From assembly GCA_028554755.1 (NCBI GenBank), contig JAPTOF010000005.1:14172001-14236000 (forward strand): a DNA stretch of 64,000 nt, given 5' to 3'. The position numbers were made by a program, and so were the translations under genes. Below the pieces are notes generated by a model. The model made no database searches. It worked only from the letters and a program-made list of their open reading frames with translations, and had not been told where the DNA came from. The DNA comes from Cordia subcordata. Its lineage: Eukaryota > Streptophyta > Magnoliopsida > Boraginales > Cordiaceae. Numbering within the stretch: position 1 is the stretch's first letter; every line of letters begins with the position of its first letter. Below, piece by piece: positions 11,271-22,500 of this stretch.

Positions 11271-11967
11271 GAAAAAAGTTCAAGCCCCACACCTAAATGA
11301 ATTAACTAAAGTTTATTTCAATAAGACAACTTTGAAACATTCCTTCCTTGTGTCCAAGTGCAGCCAATGGTAAGATGTGAAACAGCCGCAATGAGTATTT
11401 ATTACTTTAGTGGGACTTACAGATGACAGAAGCAAACCAGTATTGTGTGGACCATTTTATTTCTTGAACCACTTAAAGATCTAAGTAGAATTCCTTTGGT
11501 CGTCAACTGGGACATGTTATGAGGCCTTTTTGGTTAATAAGCAGCTTAATTATTTAAGCTTTTTGGGGGATCAGCAACTTGATTATTTTATTTTGTTTTA
11601 TTTTGGGACATGCAGCTAAATTTTTCTATGTGAAGTTCATTTGCATTTTTAAGTGGTCCGGCACTCAGGAATTACATCTTTAAGCAGTAAAACTGATTGA
11701 CAGATAAAATAACTTAGCGTTATTTGGACTAATTTAAAAGTTCCATGAGTTCTAGAAAAAGTAATGTTTTCTCATGTGAGTATAATTTGTATGAGCTTTC
11801 TGAGCCTGAAAGACATAATGACATTATTTCGAGCCTACAAAGATGTAAGAACACTATCAAACTTTGGTCTATAATTTATGCTTCTGTCCCTTTCAACAGA
11901 TATTTTCCTCTATTTTGTTAAGCAACAGTCCTAGGAACTATCTCTCCTTACATAGAGATGCTTCCAT

Positions 11968-12281
11968 ATTGGCTTATGAGGAAGGATAAAAAGTTGATAA
12001 TGATCAACAATAGAGGGGAGAAAAACAGAGAGATATGAAACAACACATTGCTAACCTCGGCTTCCAAGAAGAAAGAGTTCTACAAACAAATTGAGATATT
12101 CGATTTGTTCAAGCTGAGGTATGAAACCAAAAGTATTGGCTTATGTGGAAGCATAAAAAGAACTGATGATGATCAATAATAGAGGAAAAACAGAGAATAA
12201 TGTAAAACAACACATCACTAACCTTCGCTTCCAAGACGGAGAAGTGTTATGAACAAATCTTCCATTTGTTCAAGCTAAGGT
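11968..12281. repeat. Tandem duplication of about 150 bp (two units)
   Basis: Units 11968-12120 and 12135-12281 both start ATTGGCTTATG and share GATGATCAA(C/T)AATAGAGG, AACAACACAT and a closing TTTGTTCAAGCT(G/A)AGGT. Identity is high but with indels. They lie just beyond the stop codon side of the PPR gene. Confidence 0.85.
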
Positions 12282-12336
12282 CTCTAAACAAAAGTTAGCC
12301 AATAAGTTGCTAAGATGCATTACTCTGAAACTTCTC

Positions 12337-14700
12337 TCAGGTTTTTGCATTTTGAACAGCACAGTTATTTGAGAGAGCTGAGAGACCCCTTCTTGTCATT
12401 TCATTTTGCAAAACAATAGCTTCATCCATGTTACCAAGCTCAATATATTTTTTCATCAGACAACCATAAACAACCTCATCAGGAAGGATGCCTTTCCCAA
12501 TCATCTCATCAAGTAAATTCCTCGCTTGTTGCAGATGACCAAATCTAGAGAGACCAGAGATTAAAGATGTGTAGGAAACAAGGTCAAGCTCCACACCTGT
12601 TTTATTCATTTCCTTATGCAAATTCAATGCTTCCTGAAGATTCCCATGCTTTACATTTCCATTTATTAGAGATGTATAAGCAGTTTTATCTGGAAGCATA
12701 CCCTTGCCAACCATTTCACTGAAAAGATCTTTTGCAGTTTCTAATAATTTATTTCTACAAAGCCCATCAATTAGAGCAGTGTAGACAGCAACATTAGGTT
12801 GCAAACCAAAGTCTTGCATCTTATTAAAATGATCAATTGCGTCTTGCACAAATCCTAGTTTGCACAAACCATCAATTAATACACAATATGTCACCGTTGT
12901 TGGGGCAATGGCTCTTTCCTGCATTTCATTTAGCAAACCTCGTGCTTCCGTGTCATTCCCTGCAGTTAAATAAGCATCAATAACTGTAGTGTATATCACA
13001 TGACTCATTTCTACACCTTGCTCCTTCATTTCATTAAATAGAAACTTTATTTCCTCGATCTTGGATTGGTTAGAGAGTCCCCAGATGATAGTTCCATAAA
13101 GTAATAAATCAGGTCTCATATTAAGTCCTTTCATTTGTTTCACGACATCCATAGCGTCCTCCACTCTTTTTGCTTTCATATAACCATGGATAAGGGCAGT
13201 GTATGTTTTAATATTAGGGAGTATGTCAGCAGAACACATGGCTCTGAAAACTTCTTCCGCTTCTGTCATTTTTCCATCTTCACAAAGGCCATCAAGCAAA
13301 GCTGTGTAGGTAACAATATTCAATTTTACTCCTGCTTCAAGCATCTCCTTCACCAGCTTGAAAGCATCTTCAATGTGCCCTATTTTGCAGTTAGCGTCAA
13401 TCAAAGAAGTATATGTGAACTCGTTTGGAACAAGACCAACCCTCCTCATATCAACAAAAAACTTGATTGCCTGTTGCAGCATTCCTTCCTTGCAGAAAGC
13501 ATCAATATAGGTGCTGTAAGTTACAACATTAGGTTTCAGTCCACCTTCCTTCATCTCAGTTAAAAAGTGAAAGGTCTTTGGCATCATGTCATATTTACAG
13601 AAACAATTTATTAATATATTATATGTAACAACATCAGGGTCACATCCTGCAATCTTCATTTGATCATATATACAAACCATCTCATCCAATAGCCCAAGCT
13701 TTCCATACCCATCAATTAAAGAATTATAAGTAACAATATCAGGACTAATGCCTTTTTGCTTCATTTGCACAAACAAACTTCTTGCAGCCTTCAAATCCCC
13801 TTCTTTACATAAATAACCAATCATTATGTTATACGTATATACTGTCAGAGCTATTCCAGCTCCAACCATGTTCTCAAAGAACTTCTTTGCCAACTCTCCT
13901 TCCCCTGCTTTCGAGAGCCTATCTAAAAGATGGCTACAAGAGCGTACTTTGGGAAGCACCTTAAACCATCTCATCCTCGAAAAGCAATCACTTGCTTCCT
14001 CTAACAACCCCAACTCAACCAACACGCTAAACAACGCATCAAACACCCCATACCCCGGCACGCAAACATTCCTCGTCGACCACAACATGTCCAATATATC
14101 AGAACCGGGAAACACCTGGCTACTTGAATTCAAACTAACCAATTCTCTAAGGACACCATGTGCATCATTATACATTCCAGAAAAGAACAAAATGTGAGCA
14201 ATTAGACAGTAACACTCTATAGTATGACGAAATCCATTTCGCCTTTTCGCCCAATTAAACAACTTTAGAGCTAATCTAGGTTCTTGTTTCAATTCAACCA
14301 AGATTTTGGACACCCAAATGGGAGCTAAAGCAGAGTCGAAAATCCTTAACATTCTCGAATTATCATCCCATTTATCCTCCCTTACGATTCGAAATATCGA
14401 TTCTCTATCAAAAAATCCACCAAAAGAATTACTGAGATGAGGACTTGTGCAAAATGGGTATCGAAAAAACCCGATAAAAGTGGTGACCCAGATGAAGAAA
14501 TCGTGGGGAGAGTGTATAGGAGAAGAGCTGATGATGCTTACACGGCGGCAGCGGCGGGGGCGAGAGGTGATGCTATAGATGCTCAAAAGACTCCGACCAA
14601 GAATTAACATGGCTTCTTCAATGACTAAGGTACAACAACAAAGTAAAACAGCAGCTGCAGCAAAAGCAGAGGAAGAGGCTTGTTTATTGATGAGCTCCAT
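12337..14700 (-). CDS. EMB2794: P-class pentatricopeptide repeat protein (At2g02150-like)
   Basis: Intronless 787-codon frame. After an N-terminal organelle-targeting-like region (rich in S, R, L; acidic residues scarce), about 16 tandem 35-residue PPR motifs run from roughly residue 215 to 775 with the typical pattern x-V-T-Y-N/T-x-L-I-D-G-x-C-K-x-G. There is no E, DYW or SMR tail, so it is a P-class protein expected to bind organellar RNA. Blocks such as FCKEGMLQQAIKF, DMRRVGLVPNEFTYTSLIDA and DLLLYGTIIWGL strongly resemble Arabidopsis At2g02150, listed as an embryo-defective gene. The first ATG (14700) adds about 30 alanine/cysteine-rich residues; the ATG at 14610 (MLILGRSLLS) gives a more usual targeting start and is a good alternative. 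Mitochondrial location is inferred, not shown. Confidence 0.93.
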   Translation of the reverse strand: MELINKQASSSAFAAAAVLLCCCTLVIEEAMLILGRSLLSIYSITSRPRRCRRVSIISSSPIHSPHDFFIWVTTFIGFFRYPFCTSPHLSNSFGGFFDRESIFRIVREDKWDDNSRMLRIFDSALAPIWVSKILVELKQEPRLALKLFNWAKRRNGFRHTIECYCLIAHILFFSGMYNDAHGVLRELVSLNSSSQVFPGSDILDMLWSTRNVCVPGYGVFDALFSVLVELGLLEEASDCFSRMRWFKVLPKVRSCSHLLDRLSKAGEGELAKKFFENMVGAGIALTVYTYNIMIGYLCKEGDLKAARSLFVQMKQKGISPDIVTYNSLIDGYGKLGLLDEMVCIYDQMKIAGCDPDVVTYNILINCFCKYDMMPKTFHFLTEMKEGGLKPNVVTYSTYIDAFCKEGMLQQAIKFFVDMRRVGLVPNEFTYTSLIDANCKIGHIEDAFKLVKEMLEAGVKLNIVTYTALLDGLCEDGKMTEAEEVFRAMCSADILPNIKTYTALIHGYMKAKRVEDAMDVVKQMKGLNMRPDLLLYGTIIWGLSNQSKIEEIKFLFNEMKEQGVEMSHVIYTTVIDAYLTAGNDTEARGLLNEMQERAIAPTTVTYCVLIDGLCKLGFVQDAIDHFNKMQDFGLQPNVAVYTALIDGLCRNKLLETAKDLFSEMVGKGMLPDKTAYTSLINGNVKHGNLQEALNLHKEMNKTGVELDLVSYTSLISGLSRFGHLQQARNLLDEMIGKGILPDEVVYGCLMKKYIELGNMDEAIVLQNEMTRRGLSALSNNCAVQNAKT

Positions 14701-15118
14701 TTACATGGAAAGCATTTGCATTCATTGCTGCGAAAACAACCGCAAAGATGTACGTCTGTGTGTATATTGTGTGTATATTGTTAATGTATTGAGGGGTTTA
14801 TTAGGGTTTATCATGCAATAATACTTTTTATTCAGAGAGAAAAGACACACACACACACAACACAACACACAAGAAAGACACAAACACAGAAGAGGCTTAA
14901 GCAGAAGACAAAGTGATTGGGCTTGGCCAAGAACACTCGAGTTTTCATGGGCTTTTTGGCTCTGCCATCGTTGTTTCAATGGGCTTTGACTATTGGGCTT
15001 CTCGTCCAAACTACACATATATTTACTTGTTTGGGCTTATTTGTTCTACAACCCAGCAATTCAATTTTCAAATCCCCCGGACTTGATTGATTAGATGGTC
15101 ACTCTAAACAATTTCTCT

Positions 15119-15119
15119 A

Positions 15120-15154
<35 letters not shown>

Positions 15155-15170
15155 TATACATACATAGGTA

Positions 15171-15212
<42 letters not shown>
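15119..15212. repeat. Compound TA / CA / GA microsatellite upstream of the PPR gene
   Basis: TA run 15119-15144, short CA run, then GA run 15174-15212. It has the same TA-then-GA order as the repeat at 468-556. It lies between the PPR gene and the 3' end of the RSA1-like gene. Confidence 0.95.
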
Positions 15213-15214
<2 letters not shown>

Positions 15215-15377
15215 TTTTGTACCTATAGGTGATAGCAAACAAATTGAAGATAATTGAAGTACTCATCTTTGATGATCTTCAACATAAATAAAGCTCTTGT
15301 ATTCCATCAACAAAAAAAATGGGATTAAAAATTCTCAACATTAACTGTGTTCAACAATGGCGCATGGGATTTTAAGA

Positions 15378-15491
15378 GAAACTGTTAAGAATAAAATAAG
15401 TATAAGAGGCTGAGAGCAATTATGAATCTTTGATGAAACTGTTAAGAATAAAATAAGTATAAGAGGTTGAGAGTAATTATGGATCTTTGAT
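15378..15491. repeat. Two exact-length 57-bp tandem units
   Basis: Units 15378-15434 and 15435-15491 both start GAAACTGTTAAGAATAAAAT and end TCTTTGAT. They differ at only three or four positions, so the duplication is recent. Confidence 0.93.
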
Positions 15492-15835
15492 GGTCTTTGA
15501 TATAAATTAAGGTGTCACATAATATCCTAACATCCGTGGTTCTTTTTTTCTTCCCTCTTTTTTGTTTAAACTTTTTGTAAGTCTAGTGTTTTGTTTTGAG
15601 ATATTGGAGTGCCACGTGACCCCTTGTGTTTTTCTTTTAGATTTTTTTATATTTAATTTTTGTTAATTAATCTTTTTTTTAAAAAAAAATTAAAAAATTA
15701 TTCAGAAGACAAATTAATTTCTAGCCTTCTAAAATTTTTCTTTCTAAATATCAAGAATGTTCAAATTGAAAGAACCATATCTTTAATAATTTAGTAATTT
15801 TTTATTAATAAAACTAATTATTAATCTTTAACTAA

Positions 15836-16060
15836 GAGCCTGCTTGGATTGATGTTTTTCCAAAAAAAAATATAAATCCTTGAAAAAACACATTCTTTAT
15901 ACTTATTTATTTTAGCATCTAAAAAAACTAAAACTTTAAAAGAAAAAGCCAAATATAACTTTTATTAAAAACTAAAATTTTTAGCATTTTGAAAAACATT
16001 TTCTTCAAAAATTATTTAAAAAAACATTTTTGAAAAAAAAAATCAATTTGAATCAACCCT
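15836..16060. mobile_element. Tourist-like MITE (family A)
   Basis: Bounded by GAGCCTGCTTGGATTGATGT and an inverted right end AGGGTTGATTCAAATTGATT. AT-rich interior with AAAA/TTTT tracts like the other copies. Terminal repeats have diverged. Confidence 0.65.
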
Positions 16061-16573
16061 ACAAGTAAACATAATCGGAGACCACGTGATCGATAATTAC
16101 TTTCTAACAGAGGATGGATGATCATTTTAATATTTCAACCCGATGTCTTTCCTTCAATGTCTTTTTTTTTTTTGGGTCAAACTTTCCTTCAATCTCAAAG
16201 TCTTACACTTTCACCATTTTTCAACGTGCACTTCAAAAGAATCAAACACAACGTCCTCATTGCAGTTTAAAACAATCACCAACACCAACAAGCCAGTAAC
16301 ATTCATCACATCAATATTTATAGATAATAACTTAACCATGACAAGTCCCAAAAATTGAACAATAATGGAAAGAGCTTACCACTATGAAACTAGGAGGTGG
16401 AAAAAAAAACCTTGGCAAAATGCTAGTTCAATATCAAGATTCCTATCAAGTAACTTGATGTGTTCAAACAGTTGGATCCTTATAAAAAAAAAACAATAAA
16501 CGGAAAAACCTAGAGACATCAAACTAGCTATAATTTAAAACCTGTGTCGATCACAGCACTTCTTCTCCGGCCT

Positions 16574-19500
16574 TCAAACATCAGACAACCTGATCAGTTT
16601 ATCATATAGTATCCGGTCATCCCTCCCCGTGTTGCTCTCCAGAAGCGCACTTTGCACAAGTTCCTGATAACGGAACATAGTTAGCAATAAGTGATGCACA
16701 TTAATCTTTGGTTCCAAATGACTTGTTCATCCATAGATTGCAATCTTTTCAGAAGAATTAGGTATGCAAACTAACCTTGACATCCCTGTGCGAAAGGAAC
16801 TTTCCCAAGTTATGGATAATTAACCTCATGTCTTCAACCTGAAAAAGACACCGATGCATTGCTTAGTCCTCCACAGTTCAGACCAGTGAACAGGGAAAAG
16901 ATGGGTAGTCACTTACCCTAATGTATCCAACACGATTTCGATCAAAAAACAGGAAAGCCTGCTAACAAGAGAATTTGTTTGATAAGACTATAACCAACCA
17001 ACCAACCAACCAAACCCAAAAAACGAGAGGAGAAGAAAATGGTGAAGAAAGTCCCAAAAGGCATGCCTGTAAAAGTTGCTTGTCGATATCCTTTTTTCCT
17101 GTGGTCTTGTCAACTTCTACTGTCTTCTTTTCGCTGCCTGCTTCTGCATTCGGTGTTCCATCAGAAGTTTTCTTCGCAGATTCTAGCCGTCCATTCTCAT
17201 TTCCAGTAACATTTTCAGCTTTATCATCAACAGCCTTGCCCATGTTGGCTTTTTCCTGTAATGAAGCATTGCTGGATCATAAGCTTACATGAATACAGAT
17301 AAACATTGAAATACCCATGGCCGGGAAATAATAAATCTTCCCCAAAAGAAAGTAGCTTTCAGACAATTTAGCAGTATAGACATTCAAATATCTCCAATTA
17401 ACTAGTTCTTTATGCACGATCCTTTTGAAATCTAATGTCCAGACTTCTACTTACCGTGCACCCATTTCTCCAAATCAATATGCACCAATTTCAGGACCAC
17501 AATTATTATATTTACTGGTTGGTTTATCTACAAGAAAGAAAATAGCAAGATAGCAACTATATCTCACACAAGCTCCTAAATTTTCTTTCAAAAAAAAATG
17601 TTTTCAATGTTTAATCATCTTCCCCCTACGTCTAAGCTATCCTTCAATAACTAACCAGTACAACTCCAATACCAGTTATCATCATTAATCTGGAGAAGAT
17701 TCAAATAATATTTCTTTAAAAATTTGTTATTTAAATATCTTTAGTTCCGCATTTCTAACAACATGGTCTTTTGTGGCCTTCCAGGCTTCTTTTCTTACTT
17801 CTGACCAAGCAAATTGCATAAAAAGCAAATCTAAAAAGATACGCAAGGAAAAATGCTAATTAATATGCATCCATATATTATTTTAGAAATACTATTGTCT
17901 TCAAAAGGAAGGTGGTTCAGGCACGTCAAACCCCAAAAGATGTGAAGACAAACTAATATGATATTTGCTCGGATGGGGTTTGAAAAGTGAGAGTGAGGTA
18001 GCAAGTGTCAGACGAATACACCCATTAAAGTTCAAAGATAAAAATGATTACTTCTCCTAACAAGCTTAACAAATATCAAAAAGCATTACCTACAATCGAT
18101 GCACAGAGATAGACACAAACAGGACATGCCACCAAAAAAAAAAATACAAAGTTAAGATATCTTGCCTCCTTGACAGAGTCATGCTGAATGTTTGTGTCTG
18201 CATCTGGCATTTCTTCTTCTTCTCGTTCTTCCTCTGATTCCTCCTCTGGCTCCTCTTCAGGATCTTCCTCCATATCTTCCTCTGAACCTTCATCCTCATT
18301 GGCTTCACCATGTTTCATCTCTTCAACCTGACCAATTGAAGTAGTCTCTTCCTTGATACTTGATCCTTTATCATCTGGATGAGCCCCATCAGGTGCCTCA
18401 GTTTTAGTTGATTTATCCTCAGCAGCTTCATCTTTCTTCAACCGCTTTTCCGATGATTTATTCTCAGGTTCCCTCTTAGAAGCTTCTTCCCGCTGTCTTT
18501 TCCGTAAGTTTCTCTTGGTTACAAAGTTAACACGCAACTTCTACAATATAATGGGACCAAGCCCCAAGTAAATAAAAGAACCATACGCAAAATGAGAAGC
18601 TAAAGCACAGCTAAATAATTGAAAAAGGGGGCGAAAAGAATTATCTAGTGAATGACGGTCTAAGAGAACCTGGAGAAAATTCAAAATGCGACACCCCATT
18701 TCAAACTGAAGCATCTCATACAAACATTCTGCAAATAATGAAAGCTGCAAAAAGGAAGGCAACATAAATGGAGGGCATGCAAATTGATTAGAAAACAGCA
18801 TATATGAGAGAGAACAAAAATCCACCTCCATTCAGGATACTGCAGGAAATATTTGAAGAATGAAAGAAAGGAACATACCTCAAACGTTGAATCCTCAATA
18901 TCCCTATCGCTATAATCCAACAATGAATCCAGAGAAAGTGACATTGACTGCAACTGTAGCAGAGGATGAACTGAATTATAGGATGTACACGTAGGAACTA
19001 GGGTGCAAGGAAGCAAAATCCTCCTTGTCTATACATAATAATGGGAAGGTTTTGATCAACCTACTTTTGCATTATTGTTCCCTTTAGTTTGAAGAATTAG
19101 CCCAGGGTGCCGTGGAGGTTCTTCCCTTGTCTTCTTTTCTTTCACATCCTTACTTGATTTGGCAGTAGGCTCATTGTTTCTGTCATGAGATTTTCTTTCT
19201 TTATTCTCTTTTGCGCAATCATCCTTCACAGGAAGTTTCTCCTTGGTCTCTGTGGCAACTCTGGACACAGATGCACCTTTCTCACCAGCTTTCTTTTCTT
19301 CCTTTTTTTCTATATCCTCAGAAGTTTTTCTTTCTGTTTCAAGCTGATTTTCAGCCTTCACAGATTTTGCTTCTTCATTCACCACTCTTTCTTTGTTAAT
19401 ATCATAATCAGTGATCCCATTGTTGGCATCTGTAGTAGCTGCCTTTTTCTTTGGCACCCTTCTAATAACTTTCCTTTTAACCGTTGTTTTTGCGCTTGCT

Positions 19501-22500
19501 TCCTGGACCACTGCAGCAGGTTCTGCTTTATCTTCAGGGTTCTCTGAGTCCTTCACAGTTGTCACTACAGGTGCCTCACTCTCATCTTCTTTCTTGGCAT
19601 TTTTCCTCACTGGAACCTTTCTTACAATCTTTTTCCTTACAAGAGTTCTGACAACAGGAGGATTAGAAGACGAGCCATCCTGTGGAACAGCAACTCCAGT
19701 ATTTATGGTCTTCTCTTTGGAATCCTTTTCAACCAAATCATCAGCTTCTTTAGTTGTATTTTCTGCAGCATCTTTTGTATCAGCAGCTTTTTGTTTGACA
19801 ATCTTCTTGATTATTTTCTTCTTTACAGACTTTGCACCACCAGCTTTCTGACCATCAGTACTTTCTCCTTTGTCCTCCACAGTGTTATTAAGTGGCCCAC
19901 CAGTTCCTTCCCCATCTTTGTTATCAACGAATTTATCATTCTCATTCCCTTCTTTCTTACTCGAATCCCCTTTTAATTTGTTTTCTTTTTGCTGTGTCTT
20001 ATTAACTATTTTTGACTTTCCAGAGCTTGAAGCCTCTTTCTTAGTCTCTGTGTGTTTATCCCTTTTAACATCTTTTGGGTGCTCACCCTCCTTTCCTGAA
20101 CCCAATAAGTAAAGTGAATAAAGAAATAAATTAAGAGTAGAAGACTTACTGAAGAAAAAGTCAGATGTTCTACCTTTCACTTCTTCCTTCTTCTCTCCAG
20201 GTTTCTGAAATAAAATAATTGAATATAAGCATCATACAAAATAAATTGAACATAAGCATCACCAGAAACCATGTCAACAGGCTCAATTCCTCCCATTCCC
20301 CATGCTCCTCCCCTCTTCCTTTCCCCCAGAAAGAACAGGAAAGCAACCAAAAACTGAAAATTGAAAGGACAACTAACAAAAGCATTTCATACAGCATTTT
20401 TCCACTTTACCATTTTCGAGGATTTATAAATTCTGCTAGTCATATGCGTGCATTTCTTCTAGATATGCAAAGATATATTCACATTGATACTCACATATTT
20501 ATAGGAGATACTTGATTACCCAATGGTTAGCAATTTTGGAGAATTGATGTCATTTTGATGATCTTTTAGATGTATATGTCCTCTGATGCAGCTAAAGAAC
20601 CGATAACTAATTTTACTTTTACTATCTCAATGGACCTCACAGACGAACTAAAACTTTTCTTGCTGAAAAGATACACATATGCAACATCATAAGAGGACAA
20701 AAATTACTACAAAGGAAAAGAATTTCACAGAAATAATAGTTCAATTCAAACCGTAGATTTTTTAAATGATTAAGAAAGATTTTACATTCTTATACTGTCA
20801 AATTTCGGCTCAGGGAGAAATAACAAAGATAGCAAGAATATAGCATAGCCCAATATCAGCACTTCCTCTTAATAACTATAATAAAAAGGAAAAAGATCGC
20901 TCTCGTTTCATATACAGACAGTTATAAGAAACAGAACGAAGAGGAACCACAAGAGAGAGCATGTTGAGATTGCTACAATCATTTCCTCCTTAAAACTGGA
21001 ATACTTATCATATTCAATTCTTTCCAAAATGAGAGATTACTATCAAAATGGAAAGGCAAATCCCTGCACCAAAGTATCATATTTATTTTCCATTTCCCAG
21101 GTCAGGGGGTGGAATTCACCTAGTAAAAGAAGTTGAATAAAAACAGAATATCTCTGGGTAATGTCCTAGAATTGGTTTATATGTAAAAAGGGCTCCTCTA
21201 TGCCCCCAAAAAAAAAGGAGCAAGGCCAGAAAACCAAGATTGAGAAACAGTGGCAACATACTGAACATTGAAATTACGTTTGCAACTGCCTATAACGCAA
21301 AAATATATTAAGGCAACCAGGTTTACGTCTACATGAGGATAGCTTGCTAAGATAACCAAGCTTTGCAAGGAAAAGGATGTATTCGGATTCAGATATTAGA
21401 TGGCAATCAGAGAGGAACATCAAGGCAGAGAGTCACTCAATTATGATATATGCCAACAGAACTCAACATATGCTGTTGATTCCTCTCACAGCTGCCGGTC
21501 TTAGTTAAGTACCTAGCCATAAAAGGCATGACAAATCATGAGGCGAAGAACTGAAAAGGAGCAAAGCAGATTATTATGAAAGCAACTCTTCAACCTTTCA
21601 TCTAGGTTTAGCCATGGCCTAACAAGAAATAGTTATCAGACGATACAATGAATATCAGGTTAGGAAAGACGGGATAGAAGCCATAGACAAGTAAAATTCA
21701 TGCAGATAAAATTTGATTGCACATCCATACAATCTGTACTGTTGCATCACATAAGATACTGGCAAAAATATGATTTTAAAGCTAAAAATACCGCAGACCT
21801 CTTTTCTTAGAGTGCACTGGTGCTCTCTCTCAGCGACAGCCTTCTTGTAAGCGAACCACTGATCTCTCCACAAATCCAACGAAGGGATGCAGTCTGAAAG
21901 ATCTGGAATATAAATTACTGTGACCTCTTTATGACTGAATAATCCATCCTTCCCAATTCTATCATAATGTATCTGCAATGAACAAAATAAATTAGTTTCC
22001 AGCTCAAAGAGAAGAACAGTGAGCACTACTTTCAACAAACAAAGGTGCAATTTAATCTTTTATACTTTATATCCGAGAGGCTCGAAATAAAAGACTGTTA
22101 ATCTTCAGACCCATGAACGCTGTCCCAGAGAACAATTAAAAAAGGTCAATTGTTAGGTTAATTTACTTGGCAATTACAATGCCAGGGAATAGAAAAATAT
22201 ATAATGGTACAAGCCTGTGTTATAGCTGAACCCAGAAATAATATCACTTCACAACATTTAGAAACAACATGGCCAACAAAAATTATAACACATGAATAAT
22301 AATACTATTTCCTCCTCCTCCTCCTCCTCCTTTACCTTCATGCTGTTGGCTTTTTATCTAGTTTTCCTGATCATATATTTTTACCAAGTTCCCATTGACT
22401 TTATTATAGGTGCCATTCTATTGATTGTCTAATGATGCAAGATGCATCAGGTTAGGTTCAGGGTCTGTTTGGACTGGCTCTTTTCATGAAAAAGTACCTT

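Larger units (their letters stand above)
8094..12336. other. Gene-poor interval left of the PPR gene
   Basis: No domain-bearing reading frame was recognised. Short frames such as 10620-10874 have no homology that I can see. The right part (about 11.1-12.3 kb) contains two local tandem duplications. GT donor-like sites on the minus strand following CGAG or CGAAG in the 12-kb duplication make a spliced 3' UTR of the PPR gene possible, but this is not demonstrated. Confidence 0.5.

Noticed and set aside
13135..14197. Plus-strand frames opposite the PPR gene
   Set aside because: They are antisense shadows of the PPR repeats, with no domain of their own.
18081..18165. Read-through of RSA1 exon 16 into the intron as the true C-terminus
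   Set aside because: Exons 17-20 continue in phase and encode the conserved EF-hand-like end, so splicing at the GC donor explains the data better.
19185..20112. Several plus-strand frames rich in F, S and L
   Set aside because: They are the reverse reading of the lysine/glutamate-rich RSA1 exon 13.
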